From positions 1,798,001 to 1,862,000 of the forward strand of contig OZ246890.1 in NCBI GenBank assembly GCA_965231815.1: 64,000 nucleotides of DNA. The letters run 5' to 3'. Numbering within the stretch: the first letter of the stretch is position 1; every line of letters begins with the position of its first letter. The translations under genes and the position numbers were made by a program. Shown here one piece after another: positions 1 through 7,997 of the stretch. The stretch comes from JAPPFW01 sp965231815. Its GTDB lineage: Bacteria > Actinomycetota > Acidimicrobiia > Spongiisociales > Spongiisociaceae. The notes beneath the pieces were generated by a model. It had not been told where the DNA came from, searched no databases, and saw only the letters and a list, made by a program, of their open reading frames with translations.

Positions 1-53
1 TCTTCAACCCCTACGGTCCAACTCGGTTCGTCGATCATGAGGCGTTAGGGTAG
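1..53 (+). CDS. C-terminal tail of an unidentified protein (partial)
   Basis: The first codons of the window read as an open frame ending FVDHEALG and then TAG at 51-53. The frame is cut by the window edge, so at most 16 residues are visible and no family can be named. It ends nine bases before the stop of the converging methyltransferase gene, a normal tail-to-tail arrangement. It could be chance open sequence. Confidence 0.3.
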   Translation, partial: FNPYGPTRFVDHEALG

Positions 54-61
54 CCGGTCGG

Positions 62-922
62 TTATTCGGATCCACATAGCGATCGCTGCCGGACCGCTTC
101 GAAAAGGAGTATCCCGGCCGCGGTGGACGCGTTCAGGGAATCGGCGCTTCCGGCCATCGGGATGCGGACCACCGGATACCTTCCGTCGAGCCAACCGTTA
201 CTCAGACCGTACTGCTCGGAGCCTATGACGATCGCTACCGGTTCCCGATATGGTATTTCCCAGTGTTTGGCGTCGGCTTCCGGGGAGGTGGCTACGGTCG
301 TGAAGCCTCTACCGGCCAGCCAAGCCATCACCTCGTCTGCCGATCCCGTCGCCAGAGGGACCGTGAACAGCGAACCGAGCGAGGCACGTACCACGTTGGG
401 ATTGAACGGATCGGTAGCGGGATCGGCCACCACCACCGCCGCAGCACCGGCGGCGTCCGCGGTCCTGAGCATGGTTCCCAGATTGCCGGGCTTCTCGATC
501 GCTTCAACCACCAGCACCAGGCTGTCGGCGAGTGGATGGAGCTTCTCCAGTCCTGTTTCGAACTGTGGCGCCACGGCCAGCAACCCCTCCGGACGGTCCC
601 GGTACGCGGCCTTCCGGAACGGGAGGGGCGCCAACCGGTGGAGGCTGGTACCTGTTGAGACGATCCTGTCCACGAGGGCCGGTTCGTTCTTCCCGAGAAA
701 CATCTCCCGGCAAACGTACAGTTCCCCGATCATGATACCGGACCAAGCCGCTCTGGCCAGCTCACGGTATCCCTCGATCAGGAACGCCCCTTCGCGATCG
801 CGGTGGCGGCGGCTGCGGAGGCGGACCAGTCGCTTCACCTTAGGGTTGGTCGGGGAGGTGATGGAAGCGGTCAGTTTCCACTCCTCGCCCCGGCATCGGT
901 CGCCGGGGCCGATCGATTCCAT
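62..922 (-). CDS. TrmH/SpoU-family RNA 2'-O-methyltransferase
   Basis: Predicted to methylate a ribose 2'-OH in rRNA or tRNA using S-adenosylmethionine. The N-terminal part has the SITSPTNPKVKRL stretch typical of the substrate-binding domain of TsnR/RlmB-like enzymes. The SPOUT core follows with EAIEKPGNLGTMLRTADAAG (motif 1), IVIGSEQYGLS (motif 2) and VRIPMAGSADSLNASTAAGI (motif 3), all intact. The frame stays open far upstream through the nitroreductase gene, but homology begins near the NPKVK segment; ATG at 922 is the nearest ATG before it and gives 286 residues. It overlaps the nitroreductase 3' end by about 50 bases, so the two are probably co-transcribed. A second SpoU enzyme (rlmB) begins at the right edge. 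The exact target nucleotide cannot be read from sequence. Confidence 0.88.
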   Translation of the reverse strand: MESIGPGDRCRGEEWKLTASITSPTNPKVKRLVRLRSRRHRDREGAFLIEGYRELARAAWSGIMIGELYVCREMFLGKNEPALVDRIVSTGTSLHRLAPLPFRKAAYRDRPEGLLAVAPQFETGLEKLHPLADSLVLVVEAIEKPGNLGTMLRTADAAGAAAVVVADPATDPFNPNVVRASLGSLFTVPLATGSADEVMAWLAGRGFTTVATSPEADAKHWEIPYREPVAIVIGSEQYGLSNGWLDGRYPVVRIPMAGSADSLNASTAAGILLFEAVRQRSLCGSE

Positions 923-1503
923 CCACCCCAATGGACAACCTGTTCCTCCGGGCGCCATCCACGCTTGAGCGATCCGGAGCGACGGTCCGGCGCCGGGTAT
1001 CCCACCGTTACCACCCCGATGGGCGCGTATTCGGCCGGTATCCTGAGGAGTGCCTTCAAACCGGGCATGGCATGCATACCCAGGAATCCGGCGGCCAGTC
1101 CCTCGTCTACAGCCGCCAGCAACAGGTTCTGCAGGGCGGCGCCGGCGTCCACCCACCAGTAGGGAACCGGCCATTCGATCTCTTGACCGTCTACCAACTT
1201 GTCCGATTCCCGATAACGGCGCCGGTAGGCCTTCTCCGAGACGCAGACCGCAATATGGACGGGGGCTCGGCTGATCCACGGATCGAACCCGGCTTCTACG
1301 TAGGCATCCTCGCCTGCCAACTTCGCGATCGCCCGGCGATCCTCGTGTTCGGTGACCACCACGAAGGCCTGGCCCTGGGAGAACCCGGCGCTCGGCGACC
1401 GGCGTCCCGCCTCGACGATCCGGGCCAATGTAGCCGCGTCCACCGGTTCGGACCGGTAGTTGCGGACCATTCTCCGACGGGCGATCACCTCACGGAACTC
1501 CAT
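871..1503 (-). CDS. Nitroreductase-family FMN oxidoreductase
   Basis: A 210-residue protein of the nitroreductase fold, a dimeric FMN enzyme that uses NAD(P)H to reduce nitro compounds, quinones or similar acceptors in the cytoplasm. The start MEFREVIARRRMVRNYRSEP is the classic phosphate-binding motif (R-R-S/M-x-R) for FMN. ISRAPVHIAVCV and the helix VDAGAALQNLLLAAVDEGLAAGFLG match the central core, and GVVTVGYPAP is the usual C-terminal strand. Some F420/mycofactocin-era actinobacterial proteins share this fold, so the substrate is unknown. It lies 28 bases downstream of leuB on the same strand and upstream of the rRNA methyltransferase, so it may be read through from the leu genes. Confidence 0.85.
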   Translation of the reverse strand: MEFREVIARRRMVRNYRSEPVDAATLARIVEAGRRSPSAGFSQGQAFVVVTEHEDRRAIAKLAGEDAYVEAGFDPWISRAPVHIAVCVSEKAYRRRYRESDKLVDGQEIEWPVPYWWVDAGAALQNLLLAAVDEGLAAGFLGMHAMPGLKALLRIPAEYAPIGVVTVGYPAPDRRSGSLKRGWRPEEQVVHWGGWNRSAPATDAGARSGN

Positions 1504-1531
1504 GTCTACCGTCGGCTACCGGAAACGGGGA

Positions 1532-2599
1532 TCAGGCTTCGGCGACCGCCGCGGCGATGCGGTCCCCGAGTTGCTCGGTAGTGGCGCCCATGTCCGGCCC
1601 GCCCATCGCCTTGATCGTGGGTAGGACGTTAGCCACCCCCTGCTCCACAATGGCTGCCGAGTCAGGCTCACCCAGATGGGCCAGGCACATGGCGACCGTC
1701 AATACGGCCGCCACCGGGTTGGCCCATCCCCGCCCGGCGATGTCCGGCGCCGAACCGTGGACCGGTTCGAATAGAGACGGGAACCGGCCGTCGGGGTTCA
1801 GGTTCCCGCTGGCAGCGAGACCCATACCTCCCTGGATGGCAGCGCCGAGGTCGGTGACGATATCTCCGAAAAGGTTGTCGGTAACCACCACATCGAACCG
1901 TTCCGGCGAGGTAACCATGTACAGGCACATGGCATCTACATGCACGTAGTCGGTCGCGACCTGCGGGTATTGTTCGGCTAAGTCGTTGAGGGTCCGGTAC
2001 CAGAGGTCCCCGGCGTAGGTGAGGACGTTTGTCTTGTGACAGAGTGTCAGGTGCCCTCGTCGTGCGGCGGCCTGCTCGAATGCGAACCGGGTGACCCTTT
2101 CCACTCCGAGGCGGGTGTTGATCGACTCCTGCAGCGCAACCTCGTGGGGAGTACCCTTGCGGATGGTTCCGCCCGAACCGGTGTAGGCCCCTTCGGTGTT
2201 CTCGCGGGCGATCAACATGTCACAATGCTCCGGTAGGAGTCCGGCGATGGGAGTGGGGACACCGGGTATCAGCTTTACCGGCCGCAGGTTCACGTAGAGG
2301 TCGAAGTCGAACCTGAGTTTAAGGAGCAGGCCGCGCTCCAAGATTCCCGGCGGAACATCAGGTGTGCCGACGGCGCCCAGCAGGATGGCGTCGTGTTCAG
2401 CCAACTCGGCCTGGACAGCGGGTGGGAGCACCTCACCGGTCCGTAGATAACGAGTGCCACCCAGATCGTAATGGTTGGTCTCGACCGTGAATCCACCCCG
2501 GTCGGCGGCCGCCGCCAGGGCTTTCAGACCCTGGTCGGTGACCTCAGGGCCGATTCCGTCACCGCCGATCACCGCCATGCGGTAGCGCCGATCAGCCAT
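1532..2599 (-). CDS. leuB: 3-isopropylmalate dehydrogenase LeuB
   Basis: Oxidises and decarboxylates (2R,3S)-3-isopropylmalate to 4-methyl-2-oxopentanoate with NAD+, the third step of leucine synthesis. Seen: the N-terminal IGGDGIGPEV motif, ARENTEGAYTGSGG (the actinobacterial-type substrate loop), HKTNVL, VDAMCLYMV and TDNLFGDIVTDLGAAIQGG with the metal-binding aspartates, and FEPVHGSAPDIAG. Length is about 355 residues, as expected. ATG at 2599 is preferred because MADRRYRMAV begins right at the fold; it overlaps the leuA stop by eight bases, so translation is probably coupled. An ATG nine bases upstream (2608) is also possible. A tartrate/isocitrate dehydrogenase paralogue is the alternative, made unlikely by the leuA neighbour. 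leuC and leuD are not in the window. Confidence 0.93.
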   Translation of the reverse strand: MADRRYRMAVIGGDGIGPEVTDQGLKALAAAADRGGFTVETNHYDLGGTRYLRTGEVLPPAVQAELAEHDAILLGAVGTPDVPPGILERGLLLKLRFDFDLYVNLRPVKLIPGVPTPIAGLLPEHCDMLIARENTEGAYTGSGGTIRKGTPHEVALQESINTRLGVERVTRFAFEQAAARRGHLTLCHKTNVLTYAGDLWYRTLNDLAEQYPQVATDYVHVDAMCLYMVTSPERFDVVVTDNLFGDIVTDLGAAIQGGMGLAASGNLNPDGRFPSLFEPVHGSAPDIAGRGWANPVAAVLTVAMCLAHLGEPDSAAIVEQGVANVLPTIKAMGGPDMGATTEQLGDRIAAAVAEA

Positions 2600-4115
2600 T
2601 GACAGCACTTACGGCGCGGTTGAGGGCTTCGACGAAAGCGTGACCAGAACCTTCGACCACGTCGGTGGACACCCCCCGTCCGCTATGGGTGGATCCGCCA
2701 ACCTGTACTACCACGTTTACCTCCGCCATGGCGTCGGCGCCGGCCGTTACCGGAACCACACGATAGTCCAGCAGGCTGACGTCAAGGCCGAAAGCCTGCT
2801 TGAGAGCGTCAAAAGTGGCGTCAACCATTCCGCCGCCGGTTCCGGTGAACTCCTCGGTCTTGTGGCTATCGCCGCTCTCGATAGTGACCGTCGAGGTGGG
2901 CGTGGTGTGGCTTCCCCCGCTCACGCTTATGGAAACCATCCGTACCGAGCCATCGGCTTGTGCATACCCCTGGCTGATGATCGCTCGCAGTTCTCGTTCG
3001 TTTATCTCGATCTTCCGGTCGGCCACGTTCTTGAATCGCCGGAAGGCTGCCGCGAACTCCTCGTCCTCCAACACGATGCCCAGCTTGGAGAGCGCATCTG
3101 CGAACCCGGCCCGCCCGGAGTGTTTCCCCAGGACGATCTGGCTGGTTGCTCCGACCGAGATGGGATCGATGATTTCGTATGTTTCCCGATCCCGCAGCAC
3201 CCCGTGCTGATGGATGCCCGACTCGTGGGCGAAGGCGTTCCGACCGACCACCGCCTTATTGAATTGAACCGGATAGCCCGTTAGGCGGGATACCAGCCTG
3301 CTGGTAGGGACGATCTCTTCCGTGTTGGCGTCGACATCAACCCCGAAGTGGTCCCTCCGGGTTCGGACGGCCATGATTATCTCCTCGGTGGAGGTGTTGC
3401 CCGCTCGCTCTCCTATACCGTTGATGGCGCCTTCGATCTGGCGGGCGCCCGCGTGGATCGCGGAGAGGGAGTTGGCGACGGCCAGACCAAGGTCGTTATG
3501 GCAATGGGTGGAGACGATAACGTCATCCCTACCCCCTAAAACCTCGTCGTATACCCGGCGTAGCAACTCCACGTAGTCCTCAGGTGTGGCGAACCCGACA
3601 GTGTCTGGGATGTTGATGGTGGTGGCGCCCTCCCGTACCGCGGCATGGCAGCACGCGATCATGAAGTCAGGGTCGGATCGGGTGGCGTCCTGAGGTGAGA
3701 ACTCCACGTCGTGGGTGTAGCCGCGAGCTCGACGGACTGACTCGATGATCGAGTTCATAACCTCTCGGGGGGTCATCCGCAGCATCCGTTCCATGTGGAT
3801 GGGAGAGGTGCTCTGAAAGACATGGATCCTGTGCCGCTCCGCATGACGCACCGCGTCGTAGGCGCGGTCGATGTCGTCGGGGTGGCACCGGGCCAGGGAA
3901 GCGATTACCGGACCCTTCACCTTTTTCGCGATCTGGGAAACACCGTAGAAGTCACCGTCGGATGCGGCGGCGAAACCGGCTTCGATGATATCTACTCGGA
4001 GCTTGGCCAACTGACGGGCGATGACGAGTTTCTCATCCGGGGTCAGCGCGATTCCCGGCGCTTGTTCGCCATCGCGAAGGGTGGTGTCGAAGATGATCAG
4101 CTTGTCTTGTGGCAT
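2592..4115 (-). CDS. leuA: 2-isopropylmalate synthase LeuA
   Basis: Condenses acetyl-CoA with 2-oxoisovalerate, the committed step of leucine synthesis. The catalytic TIM barrel opens with IFDTTLRDGEQAPGI and holds the metal site HCHNDLG and the signature HAGARQIEGAINGIGERAGN. The allosteric leucine-binding LeuA_dimer domain occupies roughly residues 370-505. The 507-residue length fits the LeuA type 1 group rather than citramalate synthase. ATG at 4115 is chosen because MPQDKLIIFD begins at the fold; an in-frame extension upstream (to 4178) is proline-rich and overlaps the leader hairpin. The region before it carries a leucine-rich leader open frame, so leucine-responsive attenuation is likely in addition to feedback inhibition. 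Confidence 0.95.
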   Translation of the reverse strand: MPQDKLIIFDTTLRDGEQAPGIALTPDEKLVIARQLAKLRVDIIEAGFAAASDGDFYGVSQIAKKVKGPVIASLARCHPDDIDRAYDAVRHAERHRIHVFQSTSPIHMERMLRMTPREVMNSIIESVRRARGYTHDVEFSPQDATRSDPDFMIACCHAAVREGATTINIPDTVGFATPEDYVELLRRVYDEVLGGRDDVIVSTHCHNDLGLAVANSLSAIHAGARQIEGAINGIGERAGNTSTEEIIMAVRTRRDHFGVDVDANTEEIVPTSRLVSRLTGYPVQFNKAVVGRNAFAHESGIHQHGVLRDRETYEIIDPISVGATSQIVLGKHSGRAGFADALSKLGIVLEDEEFAAAFRRFKNVADRKIEINERELRAIISQGYAQADGSVRMVSISVSGGSHTTPTSTVTIESGDSHKTEEFTGTGGGMVDATFDALKQAFGLDVSLLDYRVVPVTAGADAMAEVNVVVQVGGSTHSGRGVSTDVVEGSGHAFVEALNRAVSAVNG

Positions 4116-4170
4116 GGGACTGCTCCGGTCTGCGTGTGGTCTGGAAGTCGGGCGGGATGGGGGAGGGTAC

Positions 4171-4203
4171 GCCTCCACAGCCCCTAACGGAGGCCGTGGA
4201 GGC
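4171..4203 (-). promoter_or_regulatory. Hairpin after the leuA leader peptide
   Basis: On the minus strand GCCTCCAC pairs perfectly with GTGGAGGC across a 17-base loop. The 5' arm overlaps the last Leu codons and stop of the leader open frame, the usual geometry when a stalled ribosome decides between RNA folds. No U-run follows, so it is not an ordinary intrinsic terminator; it may control leuA translation or Rho access. Confidence 0.45.
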
Positions 4204-4402
4204 CTGTTAGTGCCAGCAACTCGCGCAGAATCGGTCGAGGAGGGTGCTGAGAAACCCCGTACAAAGGGGTTCGCCGGCTAATCAAAGCACCCTGACCAGG
4301 TAGTTTCACCATACAGCCAACCCCGCTGGATTCGTTTTTCAGCATTCTCCTAGCAGAGGCGGAGAACCTGTGCCCTACCGCAGGCTTGGTGGAAGAAACC
4401 AT
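4184..4402 (-). CDS. Leucine-rich leader peptide upstream of leuA, carrying a repeat insertion
   Basis: An open frame whose ATG overlaps the ilvC stop (TAATG) and whose last residues read ILRELLALTGLHGLR, with six Leu codons in the final 15 codons, just before a hairpin and leuA. This is the layout of a ribosome-mediated leucine attenuator. The frame is 72 codons as it stands, but 38 codons of it come from a family A repeat (4236-4353). Removing 114 bases restores a 34-residue leader in the same frame. The leader role is inference; coding is supported by the coupling to ilvC and the Leu-rich end. Other starts inside the repeat (two internal ATGs) are possible. Confidence 0.5.
   Translation of the reverse strand: MVSSTKPAVGHRFSASARRMLKNESSGVGCMVKLPGQGALISRRTPLYGVSQHPPRPILRELLALTGLHGLR
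4236..4353 (+). repeat. Family A mobile repeat, copy A1 (in leuA leader)
   Basis: 118 bp from CGAG (a decayed CTAG) to CTAG. It starts GAGGGTGCTGAGAAACCCC and ends TTCGTTTTTCAGCATTCTCC, imperfect terminal inverted repeats of about 20 bases. An inner hairpin AACCCC/GGGGTT and the core CTGACCAGG match the other copies at 17723, 32593 and 44598. It is the most diverged of the four in its middle part. Confidence 0.85.
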
Positions 4403-5406
4403 TAGCCGGGCGCCTTCGGAGTGAGGAACGGCATCAAGTCACGGAGCCGGGCGCCGACCTGCTCGATCTCATGGCTTCGTTCCCGTGCTCTGGTGTCGAG
4501 AAGCCGCGGAGCGCCTGCGCGGGCCTCGGTCATCCAGTTGCGAGCGAAAGTTCCGGACCGGATATCCTCCAGAACGTCCTTCATGACCTTGCGCGTCTCA
4601 TCGGTAATGATACGGGGACCGGTGGAATAGTCTCCCCATTCGGCGGTGTCGGACACCGAATAGCGCATCCACGTCAAGCCGCCCTCGTAGAGGAGGTCAA
4701 CGATCAACTTCAACTCGTGAAGGGTCTCGAAGTAGGCGGACTCGGGTTGGTACCCGCCCTCGACCAGCGTCTCGTAAGACGCTTTGATCAACTCGGACAG
4801 ACCACCGCACAGGATGACCTGCTCCCCGAACAGGTCGGTTTCGGTTTCTTCTTTGAAGGTGGTCTCCAGCACTCCGGCTCTGGCGCCGCCTATCGCCCAT
4901 GCGTAGGAGAGGCCGAGTTCATGGCAGGCGCCGGATGAGTCTTGATGCACGGCTAGCAGGCACGGTACGCCGGAACCTTCCGTGTAGGTGCGGCGCACTA
5001 GGTGTCCCGGACCTTTCGGGGCGACCATCAGAACGTCGAGATCTTTGTCGGGGCTGATCTCACCGAAGTGGATGTTGAACCCGTGGGCAAACATCAGGGC
5101 GTCGCCGTTTTGGAGGTGGGGGGCGATCTCCGCGTGGTATAGGTCGGCGGCGTGCTGGTCAGGTACCAGGACCATGACTACGTTCGCCCATTCGGAAACC
5201 TCCGCTACCGAGGCGACCGCGAGACCTTCGCCCTCGGCTTCCAACCGTCGCCGGGACGTCTCTCTGAGGCCGACCTTGACCTCCACGCCGGACTCCCGGA
5301 GGTTGAGAGCATGCGCATGGCCTTGGCTTCCGTACCCGATTACGGCCACCCGGCGGCTTGATATTACGGCCGGATCCGCATCGTGGTCGTAGTAGATGGA
5401 AGCCAT
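4402..5406 (-). CDS. ilvC: Ketol-acid reductoisomerase IlvC
   Basis: Converts acetolactate or acetohydroxybutyrate to the dihydroxy acid, with NADPH and Mg2+, in valine, isoleucine and leucine synthesis. The Rossmann motif VIGYGSQGHAHALNL lies at residues 22-36; VAPKGPGHLVRRTY and the metal/substrate helices with DLFGEQVILCGG and FETLHELKLIVDL follow. At 334 residues it is a class I (short) enzyme. ATG at 5406 is chosen for its Shine-Dalgarno GGGAAAGG and the family-typical start MASIYYDHDAD; a GTG six bases upstream lies in the same frame. Last structural gene of ilvB-ilvN-ilvC; its stop overlaps the leuA leader start, tying the ilv and leu genes together. Confidence 0.96.
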   Translation of the reverse strand: MASIYYDHDADPAVISSRRVAVIGYGSQGHAHALNLRESGVEVKVGLRETSRRRLEAEGEGLAVASVAEVSEWANVVMVLVPDQHAADLYHAEIAPHLQNGDALMFAHGFNIHFGEISPDKDLDVLMVAPKGPGHLVRRTYTEGSGVPCLLAVHQDSSGACHELGLSYAWAIGGARAGVLETTFKEETETDLFGEQVILCGGLSELIKASYETLVEGGYQPESAYFETLHELKLIVDLLYEGGLTWMRYSVSDTAEWGDYSTGPRIITDETRKVMKDVLEDIRSGTFARNWMTEARAGAPRLLDTRARERSHEIEQVGARLRDLMPFLTPKAPG

Positions 5407-5464
5407 GCTCACCTTTCCCTGGTAGTCGAGCGAATACGGACTATGGAAACCGACTCGGCGGGCG

Positions 5465-5968
5465 TCATCCCACCGCTTTCAGTTTCCGGACTTTGGGTTC
5501 ACGGCGGATCCCGATACGTCCTGACTTGACCAGTTCCATGATGCCGAACGGGCGTACCAGATCCAGGAAGTCGTTGAGTTTGGAGGGTTTGCCCGCCATC
5601 AGCAGCGTGATCGAGTTGACGGCCACATCGACCGGAGTGGCGTTGAAGATCGAGGCGAGATCTATCACTTCCCCGCGGCGGCCGGGAGTGGCGTTGATCT
5701 TGACCAGCATGATCTCGCGCTCGATTGAGGTGGCGGGATCGAGTTCGGTTATCTTCACCACGTTGACCAGTTTGTGGAGTTGTTTCTTGACCTGTTCGAG
5801 TTCCGCGGCCATGACTACGATGGTCATCGTCGATAGGCCGGCATCAGCGGTCGGGCCGACTGCCAGGGAATGGATATTGAAACCCCTCCGTGCCAGCAGC
5901 GACGCGACCCGGGCGAGGACGCCGGGTTTATCCTCCACCAGCACGCTCAGCACCCGATGATCCCTCAT
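5465..5968 (-). CDS. ilvN: Acetolactate synthase regulatory subunit IlvN
   Basis: Small subunit that binds valine and activates or feedback-inhibits the catalytic subunit IlvB. The N-terminal ACT domain has LSVLVEDKPGVLARVASLLARRG and the following NIHSLAVGPT; the second half (about residues 80-165) matches the ALS_ss C-terminal domain, with MLVKINATPGRRGEV. The 167-residue length is usual. Its ATG overlaps the ilvB stop by four bases (ATGA), which argues for translational coupling and 1:1 output. Confidence 0.95.
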   Translation of the reverse strand: MRDHRVLSVLVEDKPGVLARVASLLARRGFNIHSLAVGPTADAGLSTMTIVVMAAELEQVKKQLHKLVNVVKITELDPATSIEREIMLVKINATPGRRGEVIDLASIFNATPVDVAVNSITLLMAGKPSKLNDFLDLVRPFGIMELVKSGRIGIRREPKVRKLKAVG

Positions 5969-7665
5969 AGGTCTTCAGGTCCCGTTAGCACGACGTCGTT
6001 GGATCCTCCGGCGGGCACCATCGGGAATACCATCTCATCGCGATCCACCTCGAACTCCACGACCACCGATCGGTCTTCGATCTCGAGCATCCGCTTGATC
6101 GTGTCGTCGACATCCTCGGGACGGTCGGCCCGCAGCCCCACGCATCCCATAGCTTCAGCAAGCTTGACGTAATCAGGGAGGTGTCTGCCTAGGTCGGAGG
6201 ATGAGAACCGTTCGTTGTAGAACAGGCGTTGCCATTGTCTGACCATGCCATGGGCGCTGTTGTTGAATACGGCTACCTTGATGGGGATCTTCTCTACCGA
6301 GGCGGTGATCAGCTCCTGAACGGTCATCTGGAAACACCCGTCACCGTCCACGGCTATCACCTGTTTATCAGGTCTACCGGCCTTGGCGCCGATGGCTGCC
6401 GGGACTGCGAAGCCCATAGTGCCCAGACCTCCGGAGTTGATCCAGTGCCGAGGTTTGTCGAATCCCCAGTACTGCGAAGCCCACATCTGATGCTGGCCGA
6501 CCCCCGAGACTACGATGGAATCCTTGTCGGCCAGTTCCCGCAGGCGGGTAAGCACGAACTGAGGTTTGATCGGACCGTCCGGTTCCTGCTCGAACCGGAG
6601 AGGATGCGTGTCCTGCCATTCCCGGATGGTTCGCCACCATTTCCGTAGCCTTGGCTTCGGGGTATCACCCCAGCGCTCGCAGAATGCTTCCAGTATGCGG
6701 CCCGCATCTCCTACGATCGGTACCTCCGGAGTACGCACCTTGCCTATTTCGGCCGGGTCTACGTCCCCGTGAATCACCTTGGCGAAAGGGGCGAAGGAGT
6801 TCGGATCGCCCGTGACCCGATCGTCGAAACGAACCCCGACCGCCACCAGCACGTCCGACTTTTGTATCGCTGTCGTTGCCGCGTATAGCCCGTGCATGCC
6901 GGGCATCCCGAGCGTATTCGGATGGCTGTCGGGAATGGCGCCTCTTCCCATCAGGGTGGTCACGACGGGCATATTGGTCATTTCGGCGAAGGCCAGGAGA
7001 GCAGCCGACGCGTTGGCCTTGATGATCCCACCCCCCACGTACAGGACGGGTTGCTCAGCGCCCTGGATCATCCGGACGGCTTCTGCGATCCGGCGCGGAT
7101 GCGGGTTGACGGTGGGGCGGTAACCGGGCATGGATACCGGACCGGGATCGCTCCACTGCAGGGAGGCGTTCAGTATGTCCTTCGGTAGGTCGACCAGGAC
7201 GGGTCCGGGCCGCCCTGTCGAGGCGACATGAAACGCTTCGGCCAAGACCTGTGGAATCTCGTCGGGATCGGAGACGAAGTAGTTGTGTTTGGTGGCCGGC
7301 ATGGTGATACCGGTGGTGTACGCCTCCTGGAAAGCGTCATTTCCCACTGCGTTGGTCGGAACCTGTCCGGTGATAGCCACCATAGGAACCGAGTCCATCA
7401 GCGCATCGGCGAGTGGAGTCACGAGGTTGGTGGCGCCCGGCCCCGACGTGGCGATCGTCACCCCGACTTTGCCCGTTGCCCAAGCATATCCCTCCGCCAT
7501 GTGTCCGGCACCCTGTTCGTGACGGGCCAGGATATGGCGAAAACCGGCCTCCAGCATCGGATCGTAGGCGGGCAGGATGGCGCCGCCGGGAATACCGAAC
7601 GCTACCTCGACATCCAGGTATTCCAGAGCCTTGATCAGTGCTCCTGCACCGGTGATTGTGCTCAT
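5965..7665 (-). CDS. ilvB: Acetolactate synthase catalytic subunit IlvB
   Basis: Thiamine-diphosphate and FAD enzyme that joins two pyruvates, or pyruvate and 2-oxobutyrate, at the start of branched-chain amino acid synthesis. The N-terminal TPP domain contains the catalytic glutamate in LARHEQGAGHMAEGYA (E50). The central FAD domain covers about residues 190-325. The C-terminal TPP domain has VDGDGCFQMTVQEL and NNSAHGMVRQWQ, which bind TPP/Mg2+. The 566 residues are the normal length. The gene follows a promoter, a leader peptide with Val and Leu codons and an intrinsic terminator (7717-7848), so transcription is probably attenuated by charged branched-chain tRNAs. Confidence 0.95.
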   Translation of the reverse strand: MSTITGAGALIKALEYLDVEVAFGIPGGAILPAYDPMLEAGFRHILARHEQGAGHMAEGYAWATGKVGVTIATSGPGATNLVTPLADALMDSVPMVAITGQVPTNAVGNDAFQEAYTTGITMPATKHNYFVSDPDEIPQVLAEAFHVASTGRPGPVLVDLPKDILNASLQWSDPGPVSMPGYRPTVNPHPRRIAEAVRMIQGAEQPVLYVGGGIIKANASAALLAFAEMTNMPVVTTLMGRGAIPDSHPNTLGMPGMHGLYAATTAIQKSDVLVAVGVRFDDRVTGDPNSFAPFAKVIHGDVDPAEIGKVRTPEVPIVGDAGRILEAFCERWGDTPKPRLRKWWRTIREWQDTHPLRFEQEPDGPIKPQFVLTRLRELADKDSIVVSGVGQHQMWASQYWGFDKPRHWINSGGLGTMGFAVPAAIGAKAGRPDKQVIAVDGDGCFQMTVQELITASVEKIPIKVAVFNNSAHGMVRQWQRLFYNERFSSSDLGRHLPDYVKLAEAMGCVGLRADRPEDVDDTIKRMLEIEDRSVVVEFEVDRDEMVFPMVPAGGSNDVVLTGPEDL

Positions 7666-7716
7666 GGCAAGTTCCTTACGTGCTGGTTGCTGTGATCGGG
7701 ACCTGGTTCGTCCTAG

Positions 7717-7743
7717 AAAAAAGCCCTCCGGTATGGAGGGCTT
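7717..7743 (-). terminator. Attenuator terminator upstream of ilvB
   Basis: Read on the minus strand: AGCCCTCC, a five-base loop, GGAGGGCT and then a run of six T. This is a textbook Rho-independent terminator placed 52 bases before the ilvB start and 31 bases after the stop of a short Val/Leu leader peptide. The position makes it a transcription attenuator rather than an end-of-operon terminator. Confidence 0.88.
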
Positions 7744-7773
7744 CTAGCGCACATGCCGCGGAGCGACGGTGCG

Positions 7774-7809
7774 CTACATAAGTACTAGAACGTGGCGGCC
7801 AACAGTCAT
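7774..7809 (-). CDS. ilvB leader peptide MTVGRHVLVLM
   Basis: An 11-residue open frame, ATG at 7809 and TAG ending at 7774, with codons for V-L-V-L in a row near its end (GTT CTA GTA CTT). It begins only a few bases after the predicted transcription start of the promoter at 7820-7848, so it would be translated from a leaderless RNA. A terminator hairpin follows 31 bases later. Ribosome stalling at Val/Leu codons when these tRNAs are uncharged would favour read-through into ilvB. The role is inferred from arrangement. Confidence 0.75.
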   Translation of the reverse strand: MTVGRHVLVLM

Positions 7810-7819
7810 GATTGGCGCG

Positions 7820-7848
7820 ATTATGGAGGAAATGAGCCGAAATGTCAA
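7820..7848 (-). promoter_or_regulatory. ilvB operon promoter
   Basis: Minus strand TTGACA (7843-7848), exactly 17 bases, then CATAAT (7820-7825): a near-consensus housekeeping sigma promoter. Start of transcription expected near 7811-7814, two to five bases before the leader-peptide ATG. Confidence 0.82.
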
Positions 7849-7997
7849 CCTGCTCGATTCCGTCAATGACCAGCCGGGACGGCCATTCGGTCCGCTGCCG
7901 CCCTTAGAACGGGATCCCGACCCTGGGTCGGCTACGGGAATCTGCACAGCTTGGGCCGGTGTAGAACCATCGAGCAGGATCGCTTTACGATAAGGCA

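Noticed and set aside
123..968. A long open frame on the plus strand opposite the rRNA methyltransferase
   Set aside because: It has no recognisable domain and lies antisense to a gene with all SPOUT motifs; long antisense frames are usual at high GC.
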